Source: Candidatus Nanohalarchaeota archaeon (GTDB taxonomy: Archaea > EX4484-52 > B79-G9). From it: a DNA stretch of 11,425 nucleotides. The stretch lies in the NCBI GenBank assembly GCA_030594795.1, contig JAUVEK010000033.1, positions 1-11,425 of the forward strand, written 5' to 3'. The notes beneath the pieces are model-generated. The model had not been told where the DNA came from. It searched no databases and saw only the letters and a program-made list of their open reading frames with translations. This document shows positions 6,332-11,425 of this stretch, piece after piece (position 1 is the first letter of the stretch; each line of letters opens with the position of its first letter). The position numbers and the translations under genes are program-made.

Positions 6332-6586
6332 TTAGATTGCCGGTTCATGCTTAATATGCAATAGAAAATCGCGCTCAAATCTCTCCTGCCTGTATCTCCC
6401 AAACGCAAAAGGAAACTTATCCTGAAGTTCCTTAACCCTATTCCGTGCTTTTTCCCTTGCCTGGTGCCACTTCCTCTCCTCATCAAAGGTCTTCTTCCTG
6501 AACTCCTCAACAAAGATGCCCTTTGTAGACAAGCCCTCTTTCCTCAGGTTCTGCCTCAAAAGGCACATTTCCGTTTCTATATCCAT
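6332..6586 (-). CDS. Hypothetical charged protein (84 aa)
   Basis: This is an unrecognised 84-residue, strongly charged and mainly helical protein. Notable segments are CLLRQNLRKEGLSTKGIF, then a Lys/Glu/Arg-rich stretch with EERKWHQAREKARNRVKEL, then FPFAFGRYRQERFERDFLL near the C-terminus. The aromatic and basic alternation at the end could bind nucleic acid or a partner protein; this is speculation. The ATG at 6586 is preferred over the in-frame GTG at 6595 because AGGGGTGAT precedes it at the spacing seen for other genes here (GGTGA plus four to five bases), while the GTG overlaps that site. It follows the 46-aa gene by 24 bases and precedes the nuclease-like gene by 35 bases, so co-transcription is likely. 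Confidence 0.65.
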   Translation of the reverse strand: MDIETEMCLLRQNLRKEGLSTKGIFVEEFRKKTFDEERKWHQAREKARNRVKELQDKFPFAFGRYRQERFERDFLLHIKHEPAI

Positions 6587-6610
6587 CCAAATCACCCCTT
6601 CAATATTTAT

Positions 6611-6751
6611 CTAAAGACCATAACTCGAAAGAAGCATCTGCCCGCCGTATCCCGCCGACCTCTTCTGCCCGGCATAAGGATATTTCGTTGAAAGTTCTGC
6701 AATTTTCTGCATCATCTTCTGCCTTATTATCTCTCTCGTTTTTGGTATCAT
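6611..6751 (-). CDS. Small hypothetical protein (46 aa)
   Basis: This is a 46-residue small protein that I do not recognise. It starts MIPKTREIIRQKMMQKIAEL, an amphipathic basic helix. It continues STKYPYAGQKRSAGYGG, rich in Tyr and Gly, and ends QMLLSSYGL. The start is well supported: AGGTGAT sits at the same GGTGA-plus-four spacing as the pilin, moxR and rpoK starts, and a TATA box lies upstream at 6789-6798. It is the first gene of the - strand cluster leading to the 84-aa protein, the nuclease-like protein and CutA. As a leading small gene next to a nuclease it could be an antitoxin-like or regulatory partner, but the sequence itself gives no domain evidence. Confidence 0.65.
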   Translation of the reverse strand: MIPKTREIIRQKMMQKIAELSTKYPYAGQKRSAGYGGQMLLSSYGL

Positions 6752-6788
6752 ATAATCACCTGTTATACACATCTATTCCCTCGCTCCC

Positions 6789-6815
6789 AATATAAACCCT
6801 TCGGGAAGGTACCTT
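6789..6815 (-). promoter_or_regulatory. Promoter with adjoining palindromes, 46-aa gene cluster
   Basis: On the minus strand the TATA box GGTTTATATT (6789-6798) is directly preceded by AAGGTACCTT (6806-6815), a perfect 10-bp palindrome, and by an overlapping CCTTCCCGAAGG-type inverted repeat (6799-6809 region). Palindromes abutting the BRE/TATA are a usual place for archaeal regulator binding. The predicted start near 6765 leaves a short leader containing the Shine-Dalgarno. The remaining bases to about 6890 show no gene. Confidence 0.45.
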
Positions 6816-6898
6816 GCCGATAGAAGCAGCAAAACCAAAAAACCGCACACAGCAAACCAAAACACATATTGCGGCAGATACCGAAACAAATAGCAATC

Positions 6899-6907
6899 TA
6901 TTTTAAA
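6899..6907 (+). promoter_or_regulatory. TATA box of the regulator operon
   Basis: TATTTTAAA begins exactly 30 bases before an ATG at 6929 and predicts a transcript start there. No TATA element sits at the right place to make the regulator ATG at 6999 leaderless, so this is its probable promoter. Confidence 0.55.
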
Positions 6908-6924
6908 GTCAGTGAAATAATTAT

Positions 6925-6955
6925 TATCATGTACAAAAAGCTATTATACATGATA
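6925..6955. promoter_or_regulatory. Candidate operator: 9-bp inverted repeat
   Basis: TATCATGTA (6925-6933) and TACATGATA (6947-6955) are perfect reverse complements separated by 13 bases. The half-site centres are 22 bp apart, about two helical turns. The repeat spans the predicted transcript start of the winged-helix regulator, a position where a bound dimer would block transcription. Autoregulation by the downstream protein is inferred. Confidence 0.55.
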
Positions 6956-6994
6956 CCTGTAATAATCATAGTACTGAAAATATTCATCATCTGA
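6929..6994 (+). CDS. Possible 21-aa hydrophobic leader peptide
   Basis: This tiny frame would encode MYKKLLYMIPVIIIVLKIF plus two Ile: two Lys and then one continuous hydrophobic span, the pattern of a single membrane helix. The ATG lies exactly 30 bases from a TATA box, as for leaderless genes here. Its TGA ends four bases before the ATG of the regulator, which has no Shine-Dalgarno of its own. Re-initiation after this peptide would explain how the regulator is translated. AT-rich DNA readily gives hydrophobic frames, and the region also holds the inverted repeat, so this may be only leader sequence. Confidence 0.3.
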   Translation: MYKKLLYMIPVIIIVLKIFII

Positions 6995-6998
6995 TACA

Positions 6999-7562
6999 AT
7001 GGACGACAAAATCACTCTCGACAGAGAGACATTCAAAGCACTCGCGCAGGATACAAGAATCGCGATACTAAAAGAGCTCGAAAAAAGAAGAAAAACCCAG
7101 TCAGAGTTGGCAAAATCCCTCGCGATGTCAGTATCGACCATAAAAGAGCACCTCGACAACCTTGAATCAGTAGACCTCGTAAAGCAGATAGACGAAGGCT
7201 ACAAATGGAAATACTATGAGCTCACAAAAAAAGGAAAAAAGATAATCACTCCATCTGAAACTAAAATCTGGATATCATTAGCACTAACCATACTGGCACT
7301 CGCAGCAGCCCTGAACAGCTTCATCACCAAACTAACGTCAGTAACCCTCGAAAAAGCGCCGCAATTCTCTTCAGCAGCAAAAGAAGCAGGCAGAAACATC
7401 CTAGAAGACACAGCAGAAGCGCCGCCACCACCAGAAGCACTCGATTACGCCCGGCACATGCCAATCCCCTACGCAGACCTGCTTCTGGTGATAGCCATCG
7501 CAATACTGGCAGGCATACTGATAGGCTGCCTTATAAAATCAGGACTTTCTCGCAAACTTTAA
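6999..7562 (+). CDS. Membrane-anchored winged-helix (ArsR-like) regulator
   Basis: This 187-residue protein is a one-component membrane-bound transcription factor. Residues 1-84 form a winged helix: TFKALAQDTRIAILKEL is typical of ArsR-type first helices, QSELAKSLAMSVSTIKEHLDNLES is the helix-turn-helix, and KYYELTKKGKKII is the wing. Two hydrophobic segments follow, about 90-109 and 161-181, separated by a roughly 50-residue loop with a PPPP run. If the DNA-binding domain is cytoplasmic, the loop faces outside and the C-terminus (SRKL) inside. No metal-binding Cys motif of classic ArsR proteins is seen. It is divergent from the small-protein/nuclease/CutA cluster and has a candidate operator at its promoter, so it may control itself and perhaps that cluster. 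The signal sensed is unknown. Confidence 0.82.
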   Translation: MDDKITLDRETFKALAQDTRIAILKELEKRRKTQSELAKSLAMSVSTIKEHLDNLESVDLVKQIDEGYKWKYYELTKKGKKIITPSETKIWISLALTILALAAALNSFITKLTSVTLEKAPQFSSAAKEAGRNILEDTAEAPPPPEALDYARHMPIPYADLLLVIAIAILAGILIGCLIKSGLSRKL

Positions 7563-7567
7563 ATAAA
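7558..7567 (+). promoter_or_regulatory. TATA box of the nucleotidyltransferase gene
   Basis: TTTAAATAAA begins 30 bases before the ATG at 7588, predicting a leaderless mRNA. It overlaps the last codons of the regulator gene. Confidence 0.6.
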
Positions 7568-7587
7568 TCAATAATCGATTCTTAGAC

Positions 7588-8289
7588 ATGCGCTCAATCA
7601 TACTCGCAGGCGGTCTTGGAACAAGATTAAGGCCATTGACTTATGAAACACCAAAGCCTTTGCTGCCCATCAGAGACAGGCCCCTCATCGAATGGGCCAT
7701 CCTGAACCTCAAAAAACACGGCATTGAAGACATCATCCTCTCCATAGGCTACAAGGCAGGCATGATAAAAGAACACTTCAAAGACGGCTCACAATTAGGA
7801 GTCAGGATCTCCTACAATATTGAAAAAGAACCTCTTGGGACAGGCGGGGCAGTTGCAGACATATGCAGAAAACACAACCTGAAAGAACCCTTTGCCTTGC
7901 TGTGGGGCGACAATCTCGCAGACTATGATTTCACAGGAATGTCTGACCTCTACCAAAAAAGCAATGCCTCTCTCGTGATGAGCCTGACGCAAAGAGAAGA
8001 TGTTGAGCATTTCGGCGTTGCAGAACTTGAGGGTAAAAAGATAATGGGTTTTACAGAAAAGCCAAAAAGAGAAGATGCTCCCACAAACCTGATAAACGCC
8101 GGCGCATTCATAGTAAACCCGGGAGCACTCGCCATATTGCCCGAAGGCAAATCCTCAATTGAGCGCGATTGTTTTGAAAAACTAATAGGAAAAAACAGCC
8201 GCGTCTACGCACATAAACACAGCGGTTACTGGTATCCGACAGACAACCTGGAAAAATATAAAAAGGCCAAAAAAGAATTTAAAGCATAA
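7588..8289 (+). CDS. Sugar-phosphate nucleotidyltransferase
   Basis: This is a 233-residue NTP-transferase-fold enzyme that joins a nucleoside triphosphate to a sugar 1-phosphate to make an NDP-sugar for surface glycans or glycosylation. Motifs are LAGGLGTRLRPLT (6-18) for the NTP phosphates, PKPLLP (22-27) with the catalytic Lys23, GTGGA (84-88) for the base, WGDN (106-109) with the metal-binding Asp108, GFTEKP, and NAGAF for the sugar. The length matches the short core enzymes without a left-handed beta-helix tail. The C-terminal metal motif usually read as D-x-G is here WYPTDNLEKY, so the second metal Asp is the one in PTD. Motifs do not separate glucose-, mannose- or heptose-1-phosphate substrates. 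moxR follows 40 bases later. Confidence 0.88.
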   Translation: MRSIILAGGLGTRLRPLTYETPKPLLPIRDRPLIEWAILNLKKHGIEDIILSIGYKAGMIKEHFKDGSQLGVRISYNIEKEPLGTGGAVADICRKHNLKEPFALLWGDNLADYDFTGMSDLYQKSNASLVMSLTQREDVEHFGVAELEGKKIMGFTEKPKREDAPTNLINAGAFIVNPGALAILPEGKSSIERDCFEKLIGKNSRVYAHKHSGYWYPTDNLEKYKKAKKEFKA

Positions 8290-8329
8290 GAATTGCAGCA
8301 GCAAATAACTTCTACTAACAGGTGAGATT

Positions 8330-9319
8330 ATGATAGACAAAGAAATAAAAGAACTGAACAGGAGAGCAGAGACCTATTCCAAAGACCTCGACAATATATT
8401 AGCAGAGATACAAAAAGTCATAGTGGGACAGCAATATCCTCTTGAACGCCTGATGCTCTCACTAGTATCCAACGGCCACATCCTTCTTGAAGGCCTCCCC
8501 GGGCTTGCAAAAACCCTCATGATAGGCACCCTCTCAGACTGCGTGCACGCAGACTTCAGGCGCATCCAGTTCACACCCGACCTCCTCCCTGCCGACATCA
8601 CAGGCACAAAAATATACAACCAGAACACAGCCAAATTCACAACAAAAAGAGGACCCATATTTGCAAACTTCATACTCGCAGACGAGATAAACCGCGCACC
8701 CCCGAAAGTCCAGTCTGCCTTATTGGAAGCCATGCAGGAGCGCCAGGTCACAATATCCGGCGAGACATACACCCTCCCCCATCCCTTCCTGGTCATGGCC
8801 ACCCAGAACCCCCTCGAGACAGAAGGCACATACACCCTCCCCGAAGCACAAATTGACCGCTTCATGTTCAAAGTCAACGTAGACTACCCCACAAAAAGCG
8901 AGGAAAAAGACATAATCAACCGCATGACAGGCACAAAGATACCCGCCGTAAACAAAATAATCGACCCTCTAAAAATAATAGAAATCCAGAAATTCAATCT
9001 CTCGATATACCTGGACGAGAAAATCAAGAACTACATAACAGACATCGTCCAGGCAACCCGCACCCCCAAAGACTTCGGCCTGGATATAGGCCAGTTCGTA
9101 GAATACGGCGCATCACCCCGCGCATCACTATGGCTCGCTCTCGGCGGCAAAGCCCACGCACTAATGAGCGGTCGCGGCTATGTGACCCCCGAAGACATAA
9201 AATCCATCGCACCTGACGTGCTGAGACACAGGATAATACTGAGCTACGAAGCACTGGCAGAAGACATAAAAGTAGACGCGATAATAGACCAGCTACTGAA
9301 ATCCGCGAAAGTGCCATAG
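8330..9319 (+). CDS. MoxR-family AAA+ ATPase
   Basis: This 329-residue protein has all MoxR/AAA_3 elements. Walker A is GLPGLAKT (55-62), and Walker B is ILADEINRAPPKVQSALLEAMQER with Asp118-Glu119. Sensor 1 is MATQNP (156-161), the arginine-finger region is EAQIDRF (172-178), and the sensor 2-type segment is GASPRAS (260-266). MoxR ATPases act as chaperones that activate or assemble partner proteins with a von Willebrand A domain, usually encoded next door with a DUF58 protein. No DUF58 or VWA gene is adjacent here: a nucleotidyltransferase lies upstream and a coiled-coil protein downstream. The ATG is fixed by AGGTGA four bases before it, which also argues for co-transcription with the preceding gene. 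Confidence 0.93.
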   Translation: MIDKEIKELNRRAETYSKDLDNILAEIQKVIVGQQYPLERLMLSLVSNGHILLEGLPGLAKTLMIGTLSDCVHADFRRIQFTPDLLPADITGTKIYNQNTAKFTTKRGPIFANFILADEINRAPPKVQSALLEAMQERQVTISGETYTLPHPFLVMATQNPLETEGTYTLPEAQIDRFMFKVNVDYPTKSEEKDIINRMTGTKIPAVNKIIDPLKIIEIQKFNLSIYLDEKIKNYITDIVQATRTPKDFGLDIGQFVEYGASPRASLWLALGGKAHALMSGRGYVTPEDIKSIAPDVLRHRIILSYEALAEDIKVDAIIDQLLKSAKVP

Positions 9320-9333
9320 CCCAAATCCACAGT

Positions 9334-9344
9334 AAATTTTAAAA
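9334..9344 (+). promoter_or_regulatory. TATA box of the coiled-coil gene
   Basis: AAATTTTAAAA ends about 27 bases before the ATG at 9371, suggesting separate transcription with little or no leader. Confidence 0.5.
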
Positions 9345-9370
9345 GGCTTTCTGTTCCATATACCAGTTAT

Positions 9371-10201
9371 ATGAAAGACTCATTAATGGCATTGAGAGCA
9401 AAAAGAGACGACCTGAACGCGCAGGTAAAAGAGCTTTTCTCAGAAGTAAAATCACAAAGAGACAGGCTTAACTCTATAAATGCAAAAATAGACGAACTAA
9501 GAGAAAAAAGAGACAGCAAAAACAAGCTCGTAAAAGACCTTGTAAAAAAAAGAAAAACAATCATAGAAAAAATAAAGGAATCCAGAAAAATAGTAAACGA
9601 AAACAATCTGGAATCCGCAAAATACGAGCAGATCCCAAAAGACCTCGCGAAACTGAAAGCTGAAATAAAAAAGCTCGATTGGGACATCCAGACGAGGCAG
9701 CATTCAATAAAGCAGGACGAACAGATGCAAAAGCGCCTCGAGAACATGGAAGAGTCCCTTTCACTGGCAAAGTTATGCGAAAAAACCAGCAAAAAATCAG
9801 CAAAAAGCCGCGCAAAAATAAGCAGTCTGGAAGAGGAACTGGAACTAATGCACGAGCTCATAGTAGACAACAACCACGCAGGCAATAAAGAGCACGAGCA
9901 GCTCCTTATTCTCTACAGACAGATCAAGGAACTGAAAACAGATGTAGCCCCAAAGTTCAAAAAAATAAGGGAACTAAGAGAACAGGCAGATGCTGCTCAC
10001 AACGAATACATAGCAGAACAGAAAAAACTGCGCCATGAAAAAGAAGCGAAAATAAAATCAGAAGAAAAGCGGCGCGAAAAAGAAAAAAACAAAAAACAGG
10101 AAGACCTAAAAAAGAAAGCACAAGACCTCTACAAAGAATTCACAAACGGGAAAAAACTGACTTCTGAAGAACTAATAATAATCCAGAAATACGGGCAGTA
10201 A
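9371..10201 (+). CDS. Archaeal coiled-coil protein (COG1340-like)
   Basis: This 276-residue, almost wholly helical protein has heptad-like Lys/Glu/Leu patterns from residue 5 to about 245. It ends in a small conserved-looking tail, YKEFTNGKKLTSEELIIIQKYG. The length, charge pattern and tail match the archaeal uncharacterised coiled-coil family COG1340, some members of which are mislabelled as phosphoserine phosphatase; no phosphatase motif is present here. A Lys/Glu-rich single helix (about 215-245) links the coiled coil to the tail. No signal peptide or membrane segment is seen, so it is probably cytoplasmic. It has its own TATA box and converges on the pilin operon. The cellular role is unknown; coiled-coil similarity alone is weak evidence, so family placement leans on the tail. 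Confidence 0.75.
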   Translation: MKDSLMALRAKRDDLNAQVKELFSEVKSQRDRLNSINAKIDELREKRDSKNKLVKDLVKKRKTIIEKIKESRKIVNENNLESAKYEQIPKDLAKLKAEIKKLDWDIQTRQHSIKQDEQMQKRLENMEESLSLAKLCEKTSKKSAKSRAKISSLEEELELMHELIVDNNHAGNKEHEQLLILYRQIKELKTDVAPKFKKIRELREQADAAHNEYIAEQKKLRHEKEAKIKSEEKRREKEKNKKQEDLKKKAQDLYKEFTNGKKLTSEELIIIQKYGQ

Positions 10202-10237
10202 AAACCTAAATAACCCACAACCAACATAAACAACTAC

Positions 10238-10277
10238 AAAAATATAAAGAAAAAAAGAAAAGGGATAAACTATCCCT
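10238..10277 (-). terminator. Hairpin plus T-tract terminator of the pilin operon
   Basis: AGGGATA and TATCCCT (10261-10277) form a perfect 7-bp stem with a three-base loop. On the minus strand it is followed by a long T-rich tract (complement of 10238-10260). It lies 20 bases past the pilin stop and resembles an intrinsic terminator. Confidence 0.65.
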
Positions 10278-10296
10278 CATATTTCTGATCAAAATA

Positions 10297-10809
10297 CTAA
10301 CAACTCTTATCTCCAGTGGCTTTTAACCTGCACGTGTAAGTTGAACCCTTCCCCGCAGGCAACTTAACCATGATCACTTTCTCATCTCCTGGAGCTGCTG
10401 GAAATAGTTCATCTGAATCAACTATACAGGTTGATCCTGCTCCAGCTAAACCTGTACACTTTGTGCCAACAGTAATTGGTACTCCATCAATATAGTATCC
10501 AAACTGACCCAGTTCTGTAGCAGTAAATGTATAAGTACCACTGTTTCTTATCACAAACTGTATATCCAGACCAGCAGGATCCTTCCATACACTCTCGATA
10601 GTAATAGCAGATGAGGCATCTCTTCGTTGCTTAGCAATTCCTTCATTAGCAGTCTCCTCCATATCCTCCTGCAGACTCATAATCCACATGTATGCCATAC
10701 CTGCTGCTGCAACAGTCATCATCAATAAAAGCACTATTGCAATAACAGGCGTAATACCTTTTCTTTTCGAATTCATCTTTCCAAACATAAACTTCATAAT
10801 TTTCATCAT
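10297..10809 (-). CDS. Archaeal type IV pilin (class III signal peptide)
   Basis: This 170-residue prepilin begins with a basic leader ending SKRKG (14-18), then ITPVIAIVLLLMMTVAAAGMAY. That is the class III signal cut by the archaeal prepilin peptidase (EppA/PibD type), with cleavage expected after Gly18. The hydrophobic helix (19-44) is the filament core. The rest is a beta-rich head domain. Four Cys fall as two C-x9-C pairs (118/128 and 160/170), the last being the C-terminal residue, which suggests two stabilising disulphides outside the cell. The ATG at 10809 has AAGGTGA four bases before it; a second ATG follows immediately. It is the second gene of an operon behind a 62-aa single-pass membrane protein. 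No assembly ATPase or membrane platform gene is in the window. Confidence 0.88.
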   Translation of the reverse strand: MMKIMKFMFGKMNSKRKGITPVIAIVLLLMMTVAAAGMAYMWIMSLQEDMEETANEGIAKQRRDASSAITIESVWKDPAGLDIQFVIRNSGTYTFTATELGQFGYYIDGVPITVGTKCTGLAGAGSTCIVDSDELFPAAPGDEKVIMVKLPAGKGSTYTCRLKATGDKSC

Positions 10810-10830
10810 TACCTCACCTTCAAATTATTT

Positions 10831-11019
10831 TTACAATACAATCATAATTGTCTTCAAAACAAAAAACAAAAGCAATATCACAAGAACAGCAGAACTTACA
10901 CCCAAGACAAGCCCAAATCCATACTCAATTCCATTTTCCAGATCCGTATTACGCGTATCAGAATACTTATCAAGCTTAAAAAGCCGGGAGACACCCTCCA
11001 AATGTTTCGATACAACCAT
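10831..11019 (-). CDS. Small single-pass membrane protein (62 aa)
   Basis: This is an unrecognised 62-residue protein. A hydrophilic N-terminal half (MVVSKHLEGVSRLFKLDKYSD and onward) is followed by one long hydrophobic segment from about residue 34 to the end, making it a tail-anchored or C-terminal single-pass protein. It lies 21 bases before the pilin gene on the same strand and behind the strongest TATA box of this region, so it is the first gene of the pilin operon. A weak GGGGGT ribosome-binding site sits eight bases before the ATG. It lacks a prepilin cleavage site, so it is not itself a pilin by motif. An accessory role in pilus assembly is possible but inferred only from position. 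Confidence 0.65.
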   Translation of the reverse strand: MVVSKHLEGVSRLFKLDKYSDTRNTDLENGIEYGFGLVLGVSSAVLVILLLFFVLKTIMIVL

Positions 11020-11066
11020 ATAGTCTTACCCCCTTTACAGGGTTAACTATACATAATAAGAATAAA

Positions 11067-11080
11067 GCTATATATAAAGG
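11067..11080 (-). promoter_or_regulatory. TATA box of the pilin operon
   Basis: The minus strand reads CCTTTATATATAGC. The predicted transcript start near 11045 leaves a leader of about 25 bases with a GGGGGT element before the ATG at 11019. The AT-rich bases between here and the rpoK stop hold no gene. Confidence 0.6.
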
Positions 11081-11108
11081 TACTCCTACCACTACAACAT
11101 AACAACAA

Positions 11109-11273
11109 TCATCGAACTACAGTAATAGGAATAGTGCCCTTCTCAAATTCAGCTTTCGCAAGATTAATAGGATTCGTATCCCTGCTCTTTATCAGCGGGG
11201 GCGCACCCATCGAAATCTGGAGTGCCCTTGCGCCAATGATCCTTGATTTCTCATATCTTGTATATTCTTCCAA
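11109..11273 (-). CDS. rpoK: DNA-directed RNA polymerase subunit K (Rpb6 homologue)
   Basis: This complete 54-residue RpoK is the archaeal counterpart of eukaryotic Rpb6 and bacterial omega, a small subunit that helps assemble and stabilise RNA polymerase. The sequence carries the family core: TRYEKSRIIGARALQIS, MGAPPLI, and an ending of NLAKAEFEKGTIPITVVR. It is at the short end of the family, lacking any acidic N-terminal extension. The start is TTG, chosen because GGGTGAT precedes it with the GGTGA-plus-four spacing seen at other genes here, and because residue 2 onward (EEYTRYEK) is where the conserved part begins. The upstream small frame stops inside this ribosome-binding site, suggesting translational coupling. 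Confidence 0.93.
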   Translation of the reverse strand: MEEYTRYEKSRIIGARALQISMGAPPLIKSRDTNPINLAKAEFEKGTIPITVVR

Positions 11274-11277
11274 AAAA

Positions 11278-11400
11278 TCACCCGATATACCCTAAAGAAT
11301 CCTCATGCTCTTTGCTATGCGTAGCAAGCTTGGTCTGGAGATTCTCGATTTTTTCAATCATTTTCTCAATTTCCTTTACTTTCTTTTCAATCTTACTCAT
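11278..11400 (-). CDS. Short charged coiled-coil frame upstream of rpoK
   Basis: From the ATG at 11400 this frame encodes 40 residues, a Lys/Glu-rich amphipathic helix (KIEKKVKEIEKMIEKIENL) and a tail ending LGYIG. Its TGA lies within the GGGTGAT ribosome-binding site of rpoK. The frame stays open upstream of the ATG to the window edge (11424), so it could instead be the end of a longer gene. Against that, the upstream bases contain a good BRE/TATA (AAAGTATTTAAAT), whose predicted start near 11391 would fall after this ATG. In that case translation would begin at the in-frame ATG at 11361 (27 residues) or the stretch would simply be the rpoK leader. Unrecognised. Confidence 0.45.
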   Translation of the reverse strand: MSKIEKKVKEIEKMIEKIENLQTKLATHSKEHEDSLGYIG

Positions 11401-11408
11401 ATCCAGCT

Positions 11409-11425
11409 TAATATTTAAATACTTT
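11409..11425 (-). promoter_or_regulatory. BRE/TATA upstream of rpoK
   Basis: The minus strand reads AAAGTATTTAAATATT, nearly identical to the element upstream of the 41-aa gene (AAAGTATTTAAATG). By the 30-base rule seen in this window it would start transcription near 11391. Confidence 0.5.

Noticed and set aside
8374..8877. A 167-codon minus-strand frame inside the MoxR gene
   Set aside because: It is antisense to the Walker A, Walker B and sensor motifs of an unmistakable MoxR ATPase.
9367..9885. A 172-codon minus-strand frame rich in Ser, Phe and Leu
   Set aside because: It is exactly what the complement of a Lys/Glu-rich coiled-coil gene produces; no motifs are visible.
1..11425. tRNA, rRNA genes or insertion sequences
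   Set aside because: No tRNA T-loop/acceptor pairing, rRNA segment, transposase frame or terminal repeats were seen on either strand.

Overview
The window is archaeal chromosomal DNA. The evidence is an archaeal RNA polymerase subunit K, a NurA-type nuclease, a PurP-like protein, a type IV pilin with an archaeal class III signal peptide, an archaeal COG1340-type coiled-coil protein, and archaeal BRE/TATA promoters. Many TATA boxes begin about 30 bases before a start codon, which implies leaderless mRNAs. Genes inside operons instead carry a GGTGA Shine-Dalgarno core about four bases before the start. The lineage (euryarchaeal or DPANN) cannot be fixed from this sequence alone. The + strand has more C than G in genes of both orientations.

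Bases 1-3671 (+ strand) hold a NurA nuclease, a PurP-like ATP-grasp protein with altered key loops, an unrecognised multi-pass membrane protein of different composition, and a small SagB-like nitroreductase. A 254-base gap (3672-3925) follows and contains three tandem stem-loops. Next comes a four-CBS-domain protein with a C-terminal domain resembling the ribosome hibernation factor HPF (3926-5137).

Bases 5158-6751 (- strand) hold a 41-residue small protein behind its own promoter region. Upstream of that is a tight four-gene cluster read 46-aa protein, 84-aa charged protein, PD-(D/E)xK nuclease-like protein, CutA1. Divergent from this cluster is a membrane-anchored winged-helix regulator (6999-7562). 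Its promoter overlaps a perfect 9-bp inverted repeat and a tiny hydrophobic reading frame. A sugar-nucleotidyltransferase, a MoxR ATPase and a COG1340-like coiled-coil protein follow on the + strand to 10201.

Bases 10238-11425 (- strand) hold a pilin operon (62-aa single-pass protein, then pilin, then a hairpin/T-tract terminator). Upstream of it is rpoK, initiated at TTG and coupled to a short charged frame that reaches the window edge.

The most promising under-described material is the 46-aa/84-aa/nuclease/CutA cluster facing a membrane-bound regulator with a candidate operator. The CBS-HPF fusion, which may link nucleotide status to ribosome hibernation, and the divergent PurP-like protein come next.
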